Positions 6,546-13,044 of a DNA stretch of 13,044 nt are shown one piece after another. How positions within the stretch are numbered: position 1 is the first letter of the stretch; each line of letters starts with the position of its first letter. The position numbers were made by a program, and so were the translations under genes. The notes beneath the pieces were generated by a model that did no database searches, had not been told where the DNA came from, and saw nothing but the letters and a program-made list of their open reading frames with translations. This DNA comes from DASSRQ01 sp035701665. Its GTDB lineage: Bacteria > Vulcanimicrobiota > Vulcanimicrobiia > Vulcanimicrobiales > Vulcanimicrobiaceae. Location: positions 1 to 13,044 of the forward strand of contig DASSRQ010000335.1 in assembly GCA_035701665.1 (NCBI GenBank), in the 5' to 3' direction.

Positions 6546-8594
6546 ATGCGCATAGGAATCGACGTCGGCGGAACCTTCACCGATCTGGCGGCTTTGGACG
6601 CCCGGACCGGGGTCCGGCACGTGGTCAAAGTGCCGTCCACGCCGCGCGCGCCCGAAGAAGGCGTCCTCGCCGCATTGGATGCTCTCTTTGCCCGGCTGGG
6701 CAGCCGGCCGCCCATCGAATACCTCGCCCACTCGACCACCATCGCCACCAACGCCCTGCTTGGGCAGATGCACTTGGAACTGCCGCGCGTGGCGTTTGTG
6801 ACCACCCACGGCTTCCGCGACGTCGTCGAGATCGGCCGCCAGAACCGCAGCGAAGTCTACAACCTGTTCGTCAGCCGGCCGCGTCCGCTCGCCGCGCGCG
6901 AAGACCGCATCGGCGTGCGCGAACGCTTGGACTTCAACGGCAACGTGCTCGAAGCGCTCTCGGATGCGGAATGCGAACGCGTCGTGCGCGAGTTGCAGAC
7001 GCGCAATCCCGATGCGGTCGCGATCGGCTTTCTGCATTCGTATGCCAACGATGCGCACGAACGCAAAATGGCCGCCGCAATCGAACGCGCGTTTCCCGGT
7101 ATGCCGGTAACGCGGTCGGCGCAGATCGATCCCGAGTACCGTGAATACGAACGTTTCTCGACGGCGCTCGTGAATGCGGCGTTGCAGCCGATCGTGCAGC
7201 GCTATCTCGATCGCCTGCGCGATGCGCTGCGCGAACGCGGTATCGACGTGCCGTTGTACGTGATGCAAAGTAACGGCGGCATGGCGCTGGCCGAACGCGT
7301 CGCGCGCCTGCCCGCGGCGATTATCGAAAGCGGCCCCGCCAGCGGCGTCATTGCGGCAGCCGATCTCGCACGCGGTGCGAACGCGCGGCGCGTGCTTTCA
7401 TTCGACATGGGCGGAACGACGGCAAAAGCCGGCACGATCGTCGACGGCACCGTGCAGATCGCCAACGAATTCGAAGCCGCCGGTACCACGCACAGCGGAC
7501 GATCCGTCAAAGGCAGCGGCTATCCCGTACGCTTTCCGTTCGTCGATCTCGCCGAGATCAGCGCGGGCGGCGGAACGATTGCGTTCGTGGATGAAGCGGG
7601 CGCGCTTCGCGTGGGCCCGCTCTCGGCGGGCGCCGATCCCGGTCCCGCATGTTACGGCAACTCCGATCGCGCGACGGTAACCGATGCGAACGTCGTGCTC
7701 GGGCGTTTGAGCGGCGAAGCGCTCGCGGGCGGTACGCTGCCGATCGATGCGTCGCGTTCGCGAGCAGCGATTGCAGCGCTCGCCCGTGCGCTGCGGATGA
7801 GCGTGGAAGAAACCGCCGCCGGTATCGTGCGCATCGTCGATGCGCAGATGGCGAAAGTGCTGCGCATCGTCACGGTCGAGCGCGGCTACGATCCGCGCGA
7901 GTTCGCGATGGTCGCATTCGGCGGCAACGGCCCGCTGCACGGCTGCGCGCTTGCGGACGAACTCGGCATCCGCACCGTCTTGATTCCGGCCGATCCCGGC
8001 GTCTTCTCCGCGCAAGGCTTGCTGGTTGCGCCGCTGCGCGCAAGCTTCGTACATACCGTCATGCGTGCCGCTCACGAGATCGCGCCTGCGGAACTCGAAA
8101 CGCTCGTGCGCGATCTGCGCGAGCGCGGGGAGCGCGCTTTGGCCGAGCAAAACGCTGCGCAGCAAGCACAGTTTGCCTTGACGTACGATGTGCGCTACCG
8201 CGGACAAAGCTTCGAACTGGCCGTGGAAGAGCGGACGCTTCCCGAAGAGATCGCCGAACGCTTTCACGCCGCGCATGCGCAGCGCTATGGCTACGACGTG
8301 CGCGAAGAAGCGGTCGAGATCGTCACGGCAAGAATCGATGCCGTGGCCGCGCTCGAACCGCCCGTGGCGCCCGCTCGCGAACCCGCGCGAGATGCGCAGT
8401 CCGCATCGCGCGACGTGTGGCTCGATGGCGCGCGGGTGAAGACGCCGGTCCTGCAGCGCACATCGCTTGCCGCAGATGTAACGATCGAAGGCCCCGCGCT
8501 CATCGAACAGTACGACACCTGTACGTTCGTTGCGCCCGGATGGCTTGCGCGCATGGCCGGAGCGATGCTGCAGTTGGAGCGCACCGGTGCATAA
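6546..8594 (+). CDS. hyuA: Hydantoinase/oxoprolinase family protein, HyuA-type subunit
   Basis: 682-residue subunit of the ATP-dependent N-methylhydantoinase / 5-oxoprolinase / acetone-carboxylase-beta family, cytoplasmic. It shows the actin-like nucleotide-binding fold: MRIGIDVGGTFTDL at the N terminus, HSTTIATNALLG, ESGPASGVIAAADLA, then FDMGGTTAKAG at 286-296, DPGPACYG, TDANVVLGRL and GGNGPLHG at 459-466. Family enzymes use ATP to open a lactam or imide ring, or to activate a ketone, together with a HyuB partner, encoded here at 9353-10990. The substrate cannot be told. An earlier in-frame ATG at 6522 lies inside the LexA box, so ATG 6546 was chosen because it starts directly at the conserved motif. 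Neither start has a clear Shine-Dalgarno. It overlaps the next gene by eight bases. It is likely subject to the adjacent SOS box (inference). Confidence 0.92.
   Translation: MRIGIDVGGTFTDLAALDARTGVRHVVKVPSTPRAPEEGVLAALDALFARLGSRPPIEYLAHSTTIATNALLGQMHLELPRVAFVTTHGFRDVVEIGRQNRSEVYNLFVSRPRPLAAREDRIGVRERLDFNGNVLEALSDAECERVVRELQTRNPDAVAIGFLHSYANDAHERKMAAAIERAFPGMPVTRSAQIDPEYREYERFSTALVNAALQPIVQRYLDRLRDALRERGIDVPLYVMQSNGGMALAERVARLPAAIIESGPASGVIAAADLARGANARRVLSFDMGGTTAKAGTIVDGTVQIANEFEAAGTTHSGRSVKGSGYPVRFPFVDLAEISAGGGTIAFVDEAGALRVGPLSAGADPGPACYGNSDRATVTDANVVLGRLSGEALAGGTLPIDASRSRAAIAALARALRMSVEETAAGIVRIVDAQMAKVLRIVTVERGYDPREFAMVAFGGNGPLHGCALADELGIRTVLIPADPGVFSAQGLLVAPLRASFVHTVMRAAHEIAPAELETLVRDLRERGERALAEQNAAQQAQFALTYDVRYRGQSFELAVEERTLPEEIAERFHAAHAQRYGYDVREEAVEIVTARIDAVAALEPPVAPAREPARDAQSASRDVWLDGARVKTPVLQRTSLAADVTIEGPALIEQYDTCTFVAPGWLARMAGAMLQLERTGA
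8576..8579 (+). promoter_or_regulatory. Shine-Dalgarno GGAG deciding a GTG start
   Basis: GGAG lies seven bases before GTG 8587, inside the end of hyuA. This spacing is why the CHAD N-half gene is started at 8587 rather than at the in-frame ATG 8530, which would add 19 non-family residues. Confidence 0.65.
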
Positions 8595-8991
8595 CGGCGG
8601 CGGCGCTGCATGGGCGCAGTCGCTCATCGAACGGCGGCTGGACGAAGCGGTGCGCGCGCTGCGCAAATACGGCAAAAAGCAGCGTTCGGCCAAACGTTTG
8701 CACCGCGCGCGCAAATCGCTCGCACGCCTGCGCTCCGCGCTCGAAGATCTCGGGCCCGCCTCGGGCGCCCAGACTGTCGATTTGTACGAACGCGTGCGCA
8801 CGCTCTACCGCGCCGCCGGCAAGATTCGCGATGCGGACGTCTTGCTGGATCGCCTGAAGTCCTATAAAGACACCGCGGACGCCGGCGAGCGCAAAGAACT
8901 CAAACACGTTGCAGACGCGTTGCGCAAGCGGCGTAAAAAAGCGCAGCGCAAGCTCGGACGAGCGCTGGAAGATCGCGGGCCGAAGGTATGA
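8587..8991 (+). CDS. N-terminal half of a split CHAD-domain protein
   Basis: 134 residues, strongly basic and all-helical in appearance. It contains the first-bundle CHAD signature: KRLHRARKSLARLRSALEDLG (His39, Arg42, Lys43, Arg47, Arg49) followed by AAGKIRDADVLLDRL (residues 76-88), then a Lys/Arg-rich helix. CHAD domains are conserved-histidine alpha-helical domains that bind inorganic polyphosphate through a basic central pore, and normally contain two four-helix bundles in one chain of about 250-300 residues. Only the first bundle is encoded here; the second is the next gene. The GTG start overlaps the hyuA stop by eight bases and the stop overlaps the next start as ATGA, so all are probably cotranslated. 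It could be a genuine two-subunit CHAD or a frameshifted one. Confidence 0.8.
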   Translation: MHNGGGAAWAQSLIERRLDEAVRALRKYGKKQRSAKRLHRARKSLARLRSALEDLGPASGAQTVDLYERVRTLYRAAGKIRDADVLLDRLKSYKDTADAGERKELKHVADALRKRRKKAQRKLGRALEDRGPKV

Positions 8992-9356
8992 GCAGCAAAA
9001 CGCAGATCGTCGATGAGGTGCTGCGGCGCCGCGCGCAAGAGTGTTTCGCTTGCGAAGACGCGTTACACGTCGACGACGACGAACGTCAGCATCGCTTCCG
9101 TCTGGCATGCAAACGCTTACGGTTCGCTATCGAGCTTTTCGAGATACCGGAGCTGGCGCAGACCGCCGAGGCGCTCTCGCAGATCACGGACGAACTCGGT
9201 GCCTCGCACGACTGCGCCGTGCTGGCCAAACGCGCGCGCAAGTGCGATGCAGGCCGCGTCGCTGTGCGTGCGCTCGCCGAACGGCCGCCGGCCATCGCCC
9301 GCGCTGCTGCCATCTGGCGCCGAATCAAACCGCAGGTTCAGGAGCGCATCCGATGA
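8988..9356 (+). CDS. C-terminal half of a split CHAD-domain protein
   Basis: 122 residues carrying the second-bundle CHAD signature: QHRFRLACKRLRFAIELFE (His35, Arg38, Lys42, Arg43, Arg45) and LSQITDELGASHDCAVLAKRA (residues 63-83). This mirrors the HRARKSLARLRSALEDLG and IRDADVL elements of the preceding gene, as expected from the two-fold pseudo-symmetry of CHAD. Together the two products total 256 residues, the size of one complete CHAD domain. The start overlaps the previous stop as ATGA. GAAGG lies only one base before the ATG, too close to serve, so translation probably relies on coupling. The end overlaps hyuB by ATGA. The gene is in the -1 frame relative to the first half. Confidence 0.8.
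   Translation: MSSKTQIVDEVLRRRAQECFACEDALHVDDDERQHRFRLACKRLRFAIELFEIPELAQTAEALSQITDELGASHDCAVLAKRARKCDAGRVAVRALAERPPAIARAAAIWRRIKPQVQERIR
9340..9344 (+). promoter_or_regulatory. Shine-Dalgarno of hyuB
   Basis: AGGAG, eight bases before ATG 9353. It supports this start over the long open extension of the same frame back to 9041, which overlaps the CHAD gene and has no family similarity. Confidence 0.7.
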
Positions 9357-10990
9357 GCGTCGATCGCATCACCGTCGAAGTCATCAAAAGCGCGCTGACC
9401 TACGCAAGCGAAGAGATGGGCATCGCCGTCCGCAACAGTGCGTACTCACCGAACATCAAAGAGCGGCTCGATCATTCTTGCGCGCTGTTCGACCGCCGCG
9501 CGCGGCTGATCGCACAAGCCGAACACATTCCGGTGCATCTCGGATCGCTGCCGTGGGGCTTGAAAGAGACGCTGCGCACCATTGAGGCGCGTGGAGAACG
9601 CATGGGTCCGGACGAGATGTGGGTCGTGAACGATCCGTACGTCTCGGGAACGCATCTCAACGACGTCACGCTGATCCGCCCCATCTTCTTCCGCGACGAA
9701 CTCTTCGGATACGCGGCAAACAAAGCCCATCACACCGACGTCGGCGGCATGGTGCCCGGGTCGATGTCGGCCGACGCCGGCGATCTTTTTGCCGAAGGCT
9801 TGGTCGTGCCGCCGATTCGCTTGGACGATGCGGCCATCGCACTCTTTCGCGCAAACTCACGCACCCCGCAGGCGCGAAGCGGCGATCTGCGCGCGCAAAC
9901 CGCCGGGAACTACACGGGCGAACGCCGCGTGATCGAACTGCTGGAACGGTACGGCACGCAGACTGTCGATGCCGCGATCGAAACGCTGCTGAACGACAGC
10001 GAGATCCGCATGCGCGCCGCACTGCGCGCGCTCGGCGACGGAACGTTCCGCTACGAAGACGTGATGGAAGATCGCGACGGCAGCCCGTCGATCCGCATCG
10101 CGTTAACCCTAACGTTGCGCGACGGTAGCGCCCACTTCGATTACACCGGCACGGCCGCGCAAGTGCCGTACCCGATGAATGCCGTCTACGGCGTCACACT
10201 TTCCGGCGTGCATTACGCGTTGCGCGCCGTAACCGATCCCGCGATCCCGATGAACGAAGGCTGCTTCCGTCCCGTGAGCGTCGAGGTGCCGCAAGGCACG
10301 CTGCTCAATCCCGTGCGTCCCGCACCGGTCGGCGGCGGCAACGTCGAAACGAGTACGCGCAATGCCGACGTCGTACTCGGAGCGCTCGCGTTAGCCGCAC
10401 CCGAACGCGTTCCCGCGCAGAGCGGCGGAACGATGAGCAACGTGATGATCGGCGGCACCGCGCCCGACGGCACCTCCTGGGCGTTTTACGAGACGAACGG
10501 CTGCGGCATGGGCGCGCGTCCGAATGCCGACGGGCTCTCCGGCATTCAATGCCACATGACCAATACGCTGAACACGCCGATCGAAGCGATCGAACGCGAC
10601 TTTCCGCTGCGCGTTACGCGCTATGAGTTTGCAGCCGGTACCGGCGGCAGCGGGGCGTTCCGCGGCGGCGACGGTTTGATTCGCGCGCTGGAACTGACCG
10701 GCGGTGCGGCGCGCTTCTCATTGCTGTCCGAACGGCACGCGGTCGCGCCGAAAGGTGCGCAAGGCGGCGGCAGTGCGCGCACCGGAGCGCATCGCGTTGC
10801 CGCGCAAGGAGCGCCCGCGCAAAAACTGCCCGCAAAAACAACACGAGCGTTCGCACCCGGCGAAACGCTCGTGATTCAAACGCCCGGCGGAGGCGGTTAC
10901 GGTTTAAGCGAGGACAGCGGCGCCGGCGTCGGCGAGGGCACCGGAACCGCCGGTGCGGGCGAAGCAGCACCCGCAGGCGGGGGCACCTGA
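9353..10990 (+). CDS. hyuB: Hydantoinase B/oxoprolinase family protein, HyuB-type subunit
   Basis: 545-residue partner of HyuA. The family region starts at once (SVDRITVEVIKSALTYASEEMGIAVRNSAYSPNIKER) and includes NDPYVSGTHLNDV from residue 93, AHHTDVGGMVPGSM with His126, His127 and Asp129 in a likely metal/active-site loop, QTAGNYTGERR, FDYTGTAAQVPYPMN, PVGGGNVETS, and the terminal GETLVIQTPGGGGYG. In the family this subunit carries the catalytic chemistry on the substrate activated with ATP by HyuA. It overlaps the CHAD C-half gene by ATGA. After GGGGYG there is an unusual tail of about 28 residues, rich in Gly, Ala, Glu and Thr, that lies antisense to the 3' end of the secreted-protein gene; this tail is probably not part of the conserved enzyme. 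Confidence 0.92.
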   Translation: MSVDRITVEVIKSALTYASEEMGIAVRNSAYSPNIKERLDHSCALFDRRARLIAQAEHIPVHLGSLPWGLKETLRTIEARGERMGPDEMWVVNDPYVSGTHLNDVTLIRPIFFRDELFGYAANKAHHTDVGGMVPGSMSADAGDLFAEGLVVPPIRLDDAAIALFRANSRTPQARSGDLRAQTAGNYTGERRVIELLERYGTQTVDAAIETLLNDSEIRMRAALRALGDGTFRYEDVMEDRDGSPSIRIALTLTLRDGSAHFDYTGTAAQVPYPMNAVYGVTLSGVHYALRAVTDPAIPMNEGCFRPVSVEVPQGTLLNPVRPAPVGGGNVETSTRNADVVLGALALAAPERVPAQSGGTMSNVMIGGTAPDGTSWAFYETNGCGMGARPNADGLSGIQCHMTNTLNTPIEAIERDFPLRVTRYEFAAGTGGSGAFRGGDGLIRALELTGGAARFSLLSERHAVAPKGAQGGGSARTGAHRVAAQGAPAQKLPAKTTRAFAPGETLVIQTPGGGGYGLSEDSGAGVGEGTGTAGAGEAAPAGGGT

Positions 10991-11820
10991 CCGCCGCAAA
11001 CCGGCACGGCGCGCATCACGGTGATCGTCGCGTGGCTTTCGCTCTGCGCGATCTGTGACTGGTACGCCAGCATCTGCTGGTCGAACGCGTTGAGCGGATT
11101 GTATCCGAGCGCGTTGTTGGTTCCCTGATACCGCGGATCGTTTGCGTGCGTGCTGTTCGGATCGTTTTGCGAACCGACGCCTGCATTTAAAATCGGATCC
11201 GGCGTGGCGGACGGCGAGGTGCCTTGATTGTTATAGTTCGAGGCATTCGTCGAGGGCTGCGGCGTCGCACCGCCGTTGATCGCCGAATCGTATTCGTGGC
11301 CTGCGGCTTTGAGTTCGCCAAGCTGTTCCGTATCGACGAAACCGCTGATGAGATCGAGCGCCGCCTTCTGCTGATCCAGAATCGTTTTGAGCTGCGCGCG
11401 CAGCGTCAGCAACTGCTTGTCGTTATCGTTCTGCGCTCGCTTCGCGTAGACCGGATCGTTCAAGAGTTGTTCGATGCTCTGCGTGTTCTTGACGAGCGGA
11501 CCGACGAGGCCCTCGAGCCGCTCGACGGCGATATCGCGCCCGCCCTGACTGCCGAGCGAAGAACTCTTGACGAAATCTTGCAGCAAAGGACGGCTCGTTG
11601 CAATCGTCTTGTCGTTCTGCAGCATCTTGCCGATGGCCGGGCCGACGGAACGTTTCAGACCTGCGCAAAGGCGTGAAGAGGAGTAAACGTGTTTGATCGT
11701 TTTTAGCGGCGTCGCAGTCGGTACGGGTTTCGGAAGCGTTTTAATCGCGGCCGGTACCGGCTGGATGCTGAGAAGAACGGCGGCCGCAAATGCGGCCGGC
11801 GCCATAAGACGTGCGTACAT
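10897..11820 (-). CDS. Secreted or periplasmic protein of unknown function
   Basis: 307 residues, no family recognised. Residues 1-25 are a signal peptide (MYAR, hydrophobic AAFAAAVLLSI, cleavage near VPA/A). A Pro/Thr/Lys linker (TLPKPVPTATPLKT) leads into a helical part, about 45-175: Cys52 in SSRLCAGLKRSVGPAIGKML, then amphipathic segments with repeated Leu and Gln such as KQLLTLRAQLKTILDQQKAALDLI, which look coiled-coil-like. Residues about 180-245 are Asn/Ser/Thr/Pro-rich and probably disordered. The protein ends with AVPVCGGQ (Cys275) and a Pro/Ala/Val tail. Cys52 and Cys275 may form a disulfide. The last 31 codons lie antisense to hyuB. An AT-rich -10-like TATATA stands just before the ATG. 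It may be a lineage-specific envelope protein; that is inference. Confidence 0.8.
   Translation of the reverse strand: MYARLMAPAAFAAAVLLSIQPVPAAIKTLPKPVPTATPLKTIKHVYSSSRLCAGLKRSVGPAIGKMLQNDKTIATSRPLLQDFVKSSSLGSQGGRDIAVERLEGLVGPLVKNTQSIEQLLNDPVYAKRAQNDNDKQLLTLRAQLKTILDQQKAALDLISGFVDTEQLGELKAAGHEYDSAINGGATPQPSTNASNYNNQGTSPSATPDPILNAGVGSQNDPNSTHANDPRYQGTNNALGYNPLNAFDQQMLAYQSQIAQSESHATITVMRAVPVCGGQVPPPAGAASPAPAVPVPSPTPAPLSSLKP
10938..10956. other. Hairpin in the convergent hyuB/secreted-gene overlap
   Basis: GCACCGG and CCGGTGC form a perfect 7-bp stem around the loop AACCG, within the 94-bp region where the two convergent genes overlap. There is no T-run on either strand, so it is not a standard intrinsic terminator. 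It could reduce read-through between the converging transcripts, or be chance in GC-rich sequence. Confidence 0.3.
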
Positions 11821-11826
11821 TACGTC

Positions 11827-11832
11827 TATATA
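11827..11832 (-). promoter_or_regulatory. Possible -10 element before the secreted-protein gene
   Basis: TATATA on the minus strand, within an alternating TA run, six bases before the ATG at 11820. It stands out in GC-rich surroundings. No clear TTGACA-like -35 is found 16-18 bases upstream. If used, it would give a leaderless message, like imuA. The 49 bp between this gene and the pentapeptide gene hold nothing else I can identify. Confidence 0.4.
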
Positions 11833-11869
11833 TACGCTTGAACGCGGTGTTTGTGCCTGCTACCCTTGC

Positions 11870-12559
11870 TTATTGGCCTAAAGAAGCGCCGTCGAGCGAC
11901 GCGTGCGCCTTGTCCCGCAGCGTCTGCGCCGAGGCAGGCTCGCAGGTCCGGGCGCTCTCGTGCCAAGTGCAGGTCTGAACGCCCCGCAGATTGGCCCCGT
12001 GCAGGTCCGCTCCGGACAAATCGCTGCAACTTATGTCGCCGTATGTCACGTGCCCGTTGTCGTCATCGGTGTCGCGCGTGCACAGAACCGCGCCCGATAG
12101 GTCGGCATTGCGCAGGTTCGTCTGACGCAAATCCGAGGCCACAAGCGAGACGCCGTGCAGGTTCTTACCGTGCAGGTCGACGCCGCGAAGCGTACATCCG
12201 GCGCAGTGCGAAAGCAGCGATCGCAGCTGGCCGTCGTCCACGTTCTGCAAAACGGCTCCGGTCAGATTTGCACCGGCAAGCCGGATGCCGTCGAGTTTCG
12301 CGCCGTCGAGCCGTGCATTTTGCAGATTCGCGCCGGCGAAACGCGCGTCGCGCAGATCCGCGCCGCGCAGATCGGCGGACCGCATATTCGCGCCGGCCAT
12401 CTTCACGCCCGAGAGGTTTGCTCCGCGCAGATCCGCATGACTCAAGTCCACGCCGACCCAGGCGGCGCCGCGCAGATCTTGTCCGTGCAGATCGGCACCG
12501 GCGAACGAACAGCCGATGCAGCGCGCGGCAAACGTGACGGCCAGCAGAAAGGCGATCAT
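11870..12559 (-). CDS. Pentapeptide-repeat protein with paired CxGC motifs
   Basis: 229 residues. After a short hydrophobic N terminus (MIAFLLAVTFAAR, a weak export signal with no clear lipobox), the chain is made of A(D/N)LxG-type pentapeptide repeats, which fold as a right-handed square beta helix. Two blocks are visible, residues about 18-105 and 123-195, each starting with a related segment: C14-IGC17-SFAGADLHGQDLRG and C119-AGC122-TLRGVDLHGKNLHG. Further Cys at 160, 178, 197 and 206 lie near the C-terminal end, which loses the repeat pattern after about residue 195. Pentapeptide proteins range from gyrase-protecting DNA mimics to structural or secreted proteins; function cannot be assigned. 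The start overlaps the upstream pentapeptide gene's stop as ATGA, so the two are translationally coupled. Confidence 0.85.
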   Translation of the reverse strand: MIAFLLAVTFAARCIGCSFAGADLHGQDLRGAAWVGVDLSHADLRGANLSGVKMAGANMRSADLRGADLRDARFAGANLQNARLDGAKLDGIRLAGANLTGAVLQNVDDGQLRSLLSHCAGCTLRGVDLHGKNLHGVSLVASDLRQTNLRNADLSGAVLCTRDTDDDNGHVTYGDISCSDLSGADLHGANLRGVQTCTWHESARTCEPASAQTLRDKAHASLDGASLGQ

Positions 12560-13044
12560 TTATTGCGATCTCCGTCTTGAATCACTTGCGATGCGCGGCT
12601 GAAATCGACGTGCGATTTATCGACGCCGTCGAACGAACAGTTGATGAAGCGTGCTCCGTTCAGATTCGCTCCATCGAGCCGTGCGTTGTCGAAGTCGACG
12701 CCGCTGAACACTCCGCCGGAGAGATTGGCATTGCGAAGATCCGCACCGGTCAACGAAACGCCGCTAATCGAAACGTTGCGCAGATCCGCGCCTTGAAGAT
12801 TGAAGCGCGACAGGTCGCAGCCGCTGCGGCATCCGCGGACGATCTGCGCGGCAGCGTTGGTGTCCATGACCGCCCCGCTGAAGTCGCACCCGGTCGCAAC
12901 GATGCCGTCGAAACGCGCTCCGGTCGCATCGGCGCGGCTGAAATCGCACCCCATCATCCGCGCATTCGAGAAGTTCGCGCCGCGCAGGTTCGTGCTGCTG
13001 AAATCCGCTCCGGTCAACTCGGCCGAATGAAAATCCGCGTTTTG
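12556..13044 (-). CDS. Pentapeptide-repeat protein, 5' end beyond the window
   Basis: 162 codons are visible and the frame stays open to the right edge, continuing pentapeptides (NADFHSAELTGADF), so the true start lies outside; the TTG at 13017 is not needed as a start. Repeats run through residues 1-60 and 75-145 of the visible part, with Phe and Leu alternating at the central position. They are interrupted by DTNAAAQIVRGCRSGCDL (Cys72 and Cys76 of the visible part), which resembles the CxGC block starts in the next gene. Other Cys sit at GCDF and NCSF positions. The C terminus (SQVIQDGDRNK) is repeat-free. It ends in ATGA overlap with the downstream pentapeptide gene. Function is unknown. 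Confidence 0.85.
   Translation of the reverse strand, partial: QNADFHSAELTGADFSSTNLRGANFSNARMMGCDFSRADATGARFDGIVATGCDFSGAVMDTNAAAQIVRGCRSGCDLSRFNLQGADLRNVSISGVSLTGADLRNANLSGGVFSGVDFDNARLDGANLNGARFINCSFDGVDKSHVDFSRASQVIQDGDRNK

Noticed and set aside
7398..8801. Long open frame on the minus strand opposite hyuA
   Set aside because: Arg/His/Cys-rich translation with no family pattern, antisense to a clear conserved gene. It is a by-product of GC-rich codon structure.
7649..8857. Long plus-strand open frame overlapping the hyuA 3' half and the CHAD gene
   Set aside because: The translation is dominated by Arg and Ala and matches no domain. hyuA motifs lie in the other frame throughout.
8935..8940. 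A6 run as a programmed -1 frameshift site joining the CHAD halves
   Set aside because: In the reading phase CGT AAA AAA GCG, a -1 slip would put TAA in the P site, so it does not fit the X-XXY-YYZ slippery pattern. It remains a candidate for a sequencing indel.
10938..10956. Hairpin as an intrinsic terminator
   Set aside because: No T-run follows on either strand, and it lies inside two coding regions.

Overview
The window is GC-rich, almost fully coding, and ordinary bacterial chromosome in character: no tRNA, rRNA, transposase, integrase or CRISPR array is visible. Codon use (many GCG, CGC, GAT and GAA codons), a Gram-positive-style SOS box, leaderless-looking promoters and lineage-restricted secreted proteins suggest an uncultured soil-type phylum. 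My best guess from memory is Candidatus Eremiobacterota (WPS-2). This is inference with modest confidence and no search was run.

Region 1 (33-6528, minus strand) is an SOS mutagenesis operon read right to left: imuA (RecA-like), imuB (catalytically dead Y-family polymerase), a GIY-YIG nuclease-domain gene, a VOC/glyoxalase-fold gene, and dnaE2 (error-prone DNA polymerase III alpha, also called ImuC). Gaps are -4, -8, +20 and +6 nt, so it looks like one transcript. Its promoter is TTGACA-17-TAGGAT, with a perfect palindromic LexA box filling the spacer. ImuA, ImuB and DnaE2 together form the translesion mutasome. The GIY-YIG and VOC genes are not standard members. Both dnaE2 and imuB carry in-frame copies of a short dispersed repeat of the CTGAG...TCGAAG type.

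Region 2 (6546-10990, plus strand) diverges from the same LexA-box interval. It holds hyuA, two half-CHAD genes and hyuB, joined by overlaps of 8, 4 and 4 nt. HyuA and HyuB form an ATP-dependent hydantoinase/oxoprolinase-type enzyme of unknown substrate. The two CHAD halves together make one normal CHAD domain, a fold known to bind polyphosphate, cut at the boundary between its two helical bundles.

Region 3 (10897-13044, minus strand) holds an unrecognised secreted protein whose Pro-rich tail overlaps the 3' end of hyuB antisense by 94 bp. Upstream of it are two translationally coupled pentapeptide-repeat genes with recurring CxxGC/CxGC motifs. The first of these runs off the right edge of the window.

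The most novel points are the GIY-YIG/VOC insertion in the SOS mutasome operon, the split CHAD gene inside hyuAB, the LexA box shared by two divergent operons, and the repeats embedded in two partner polymerase genes.
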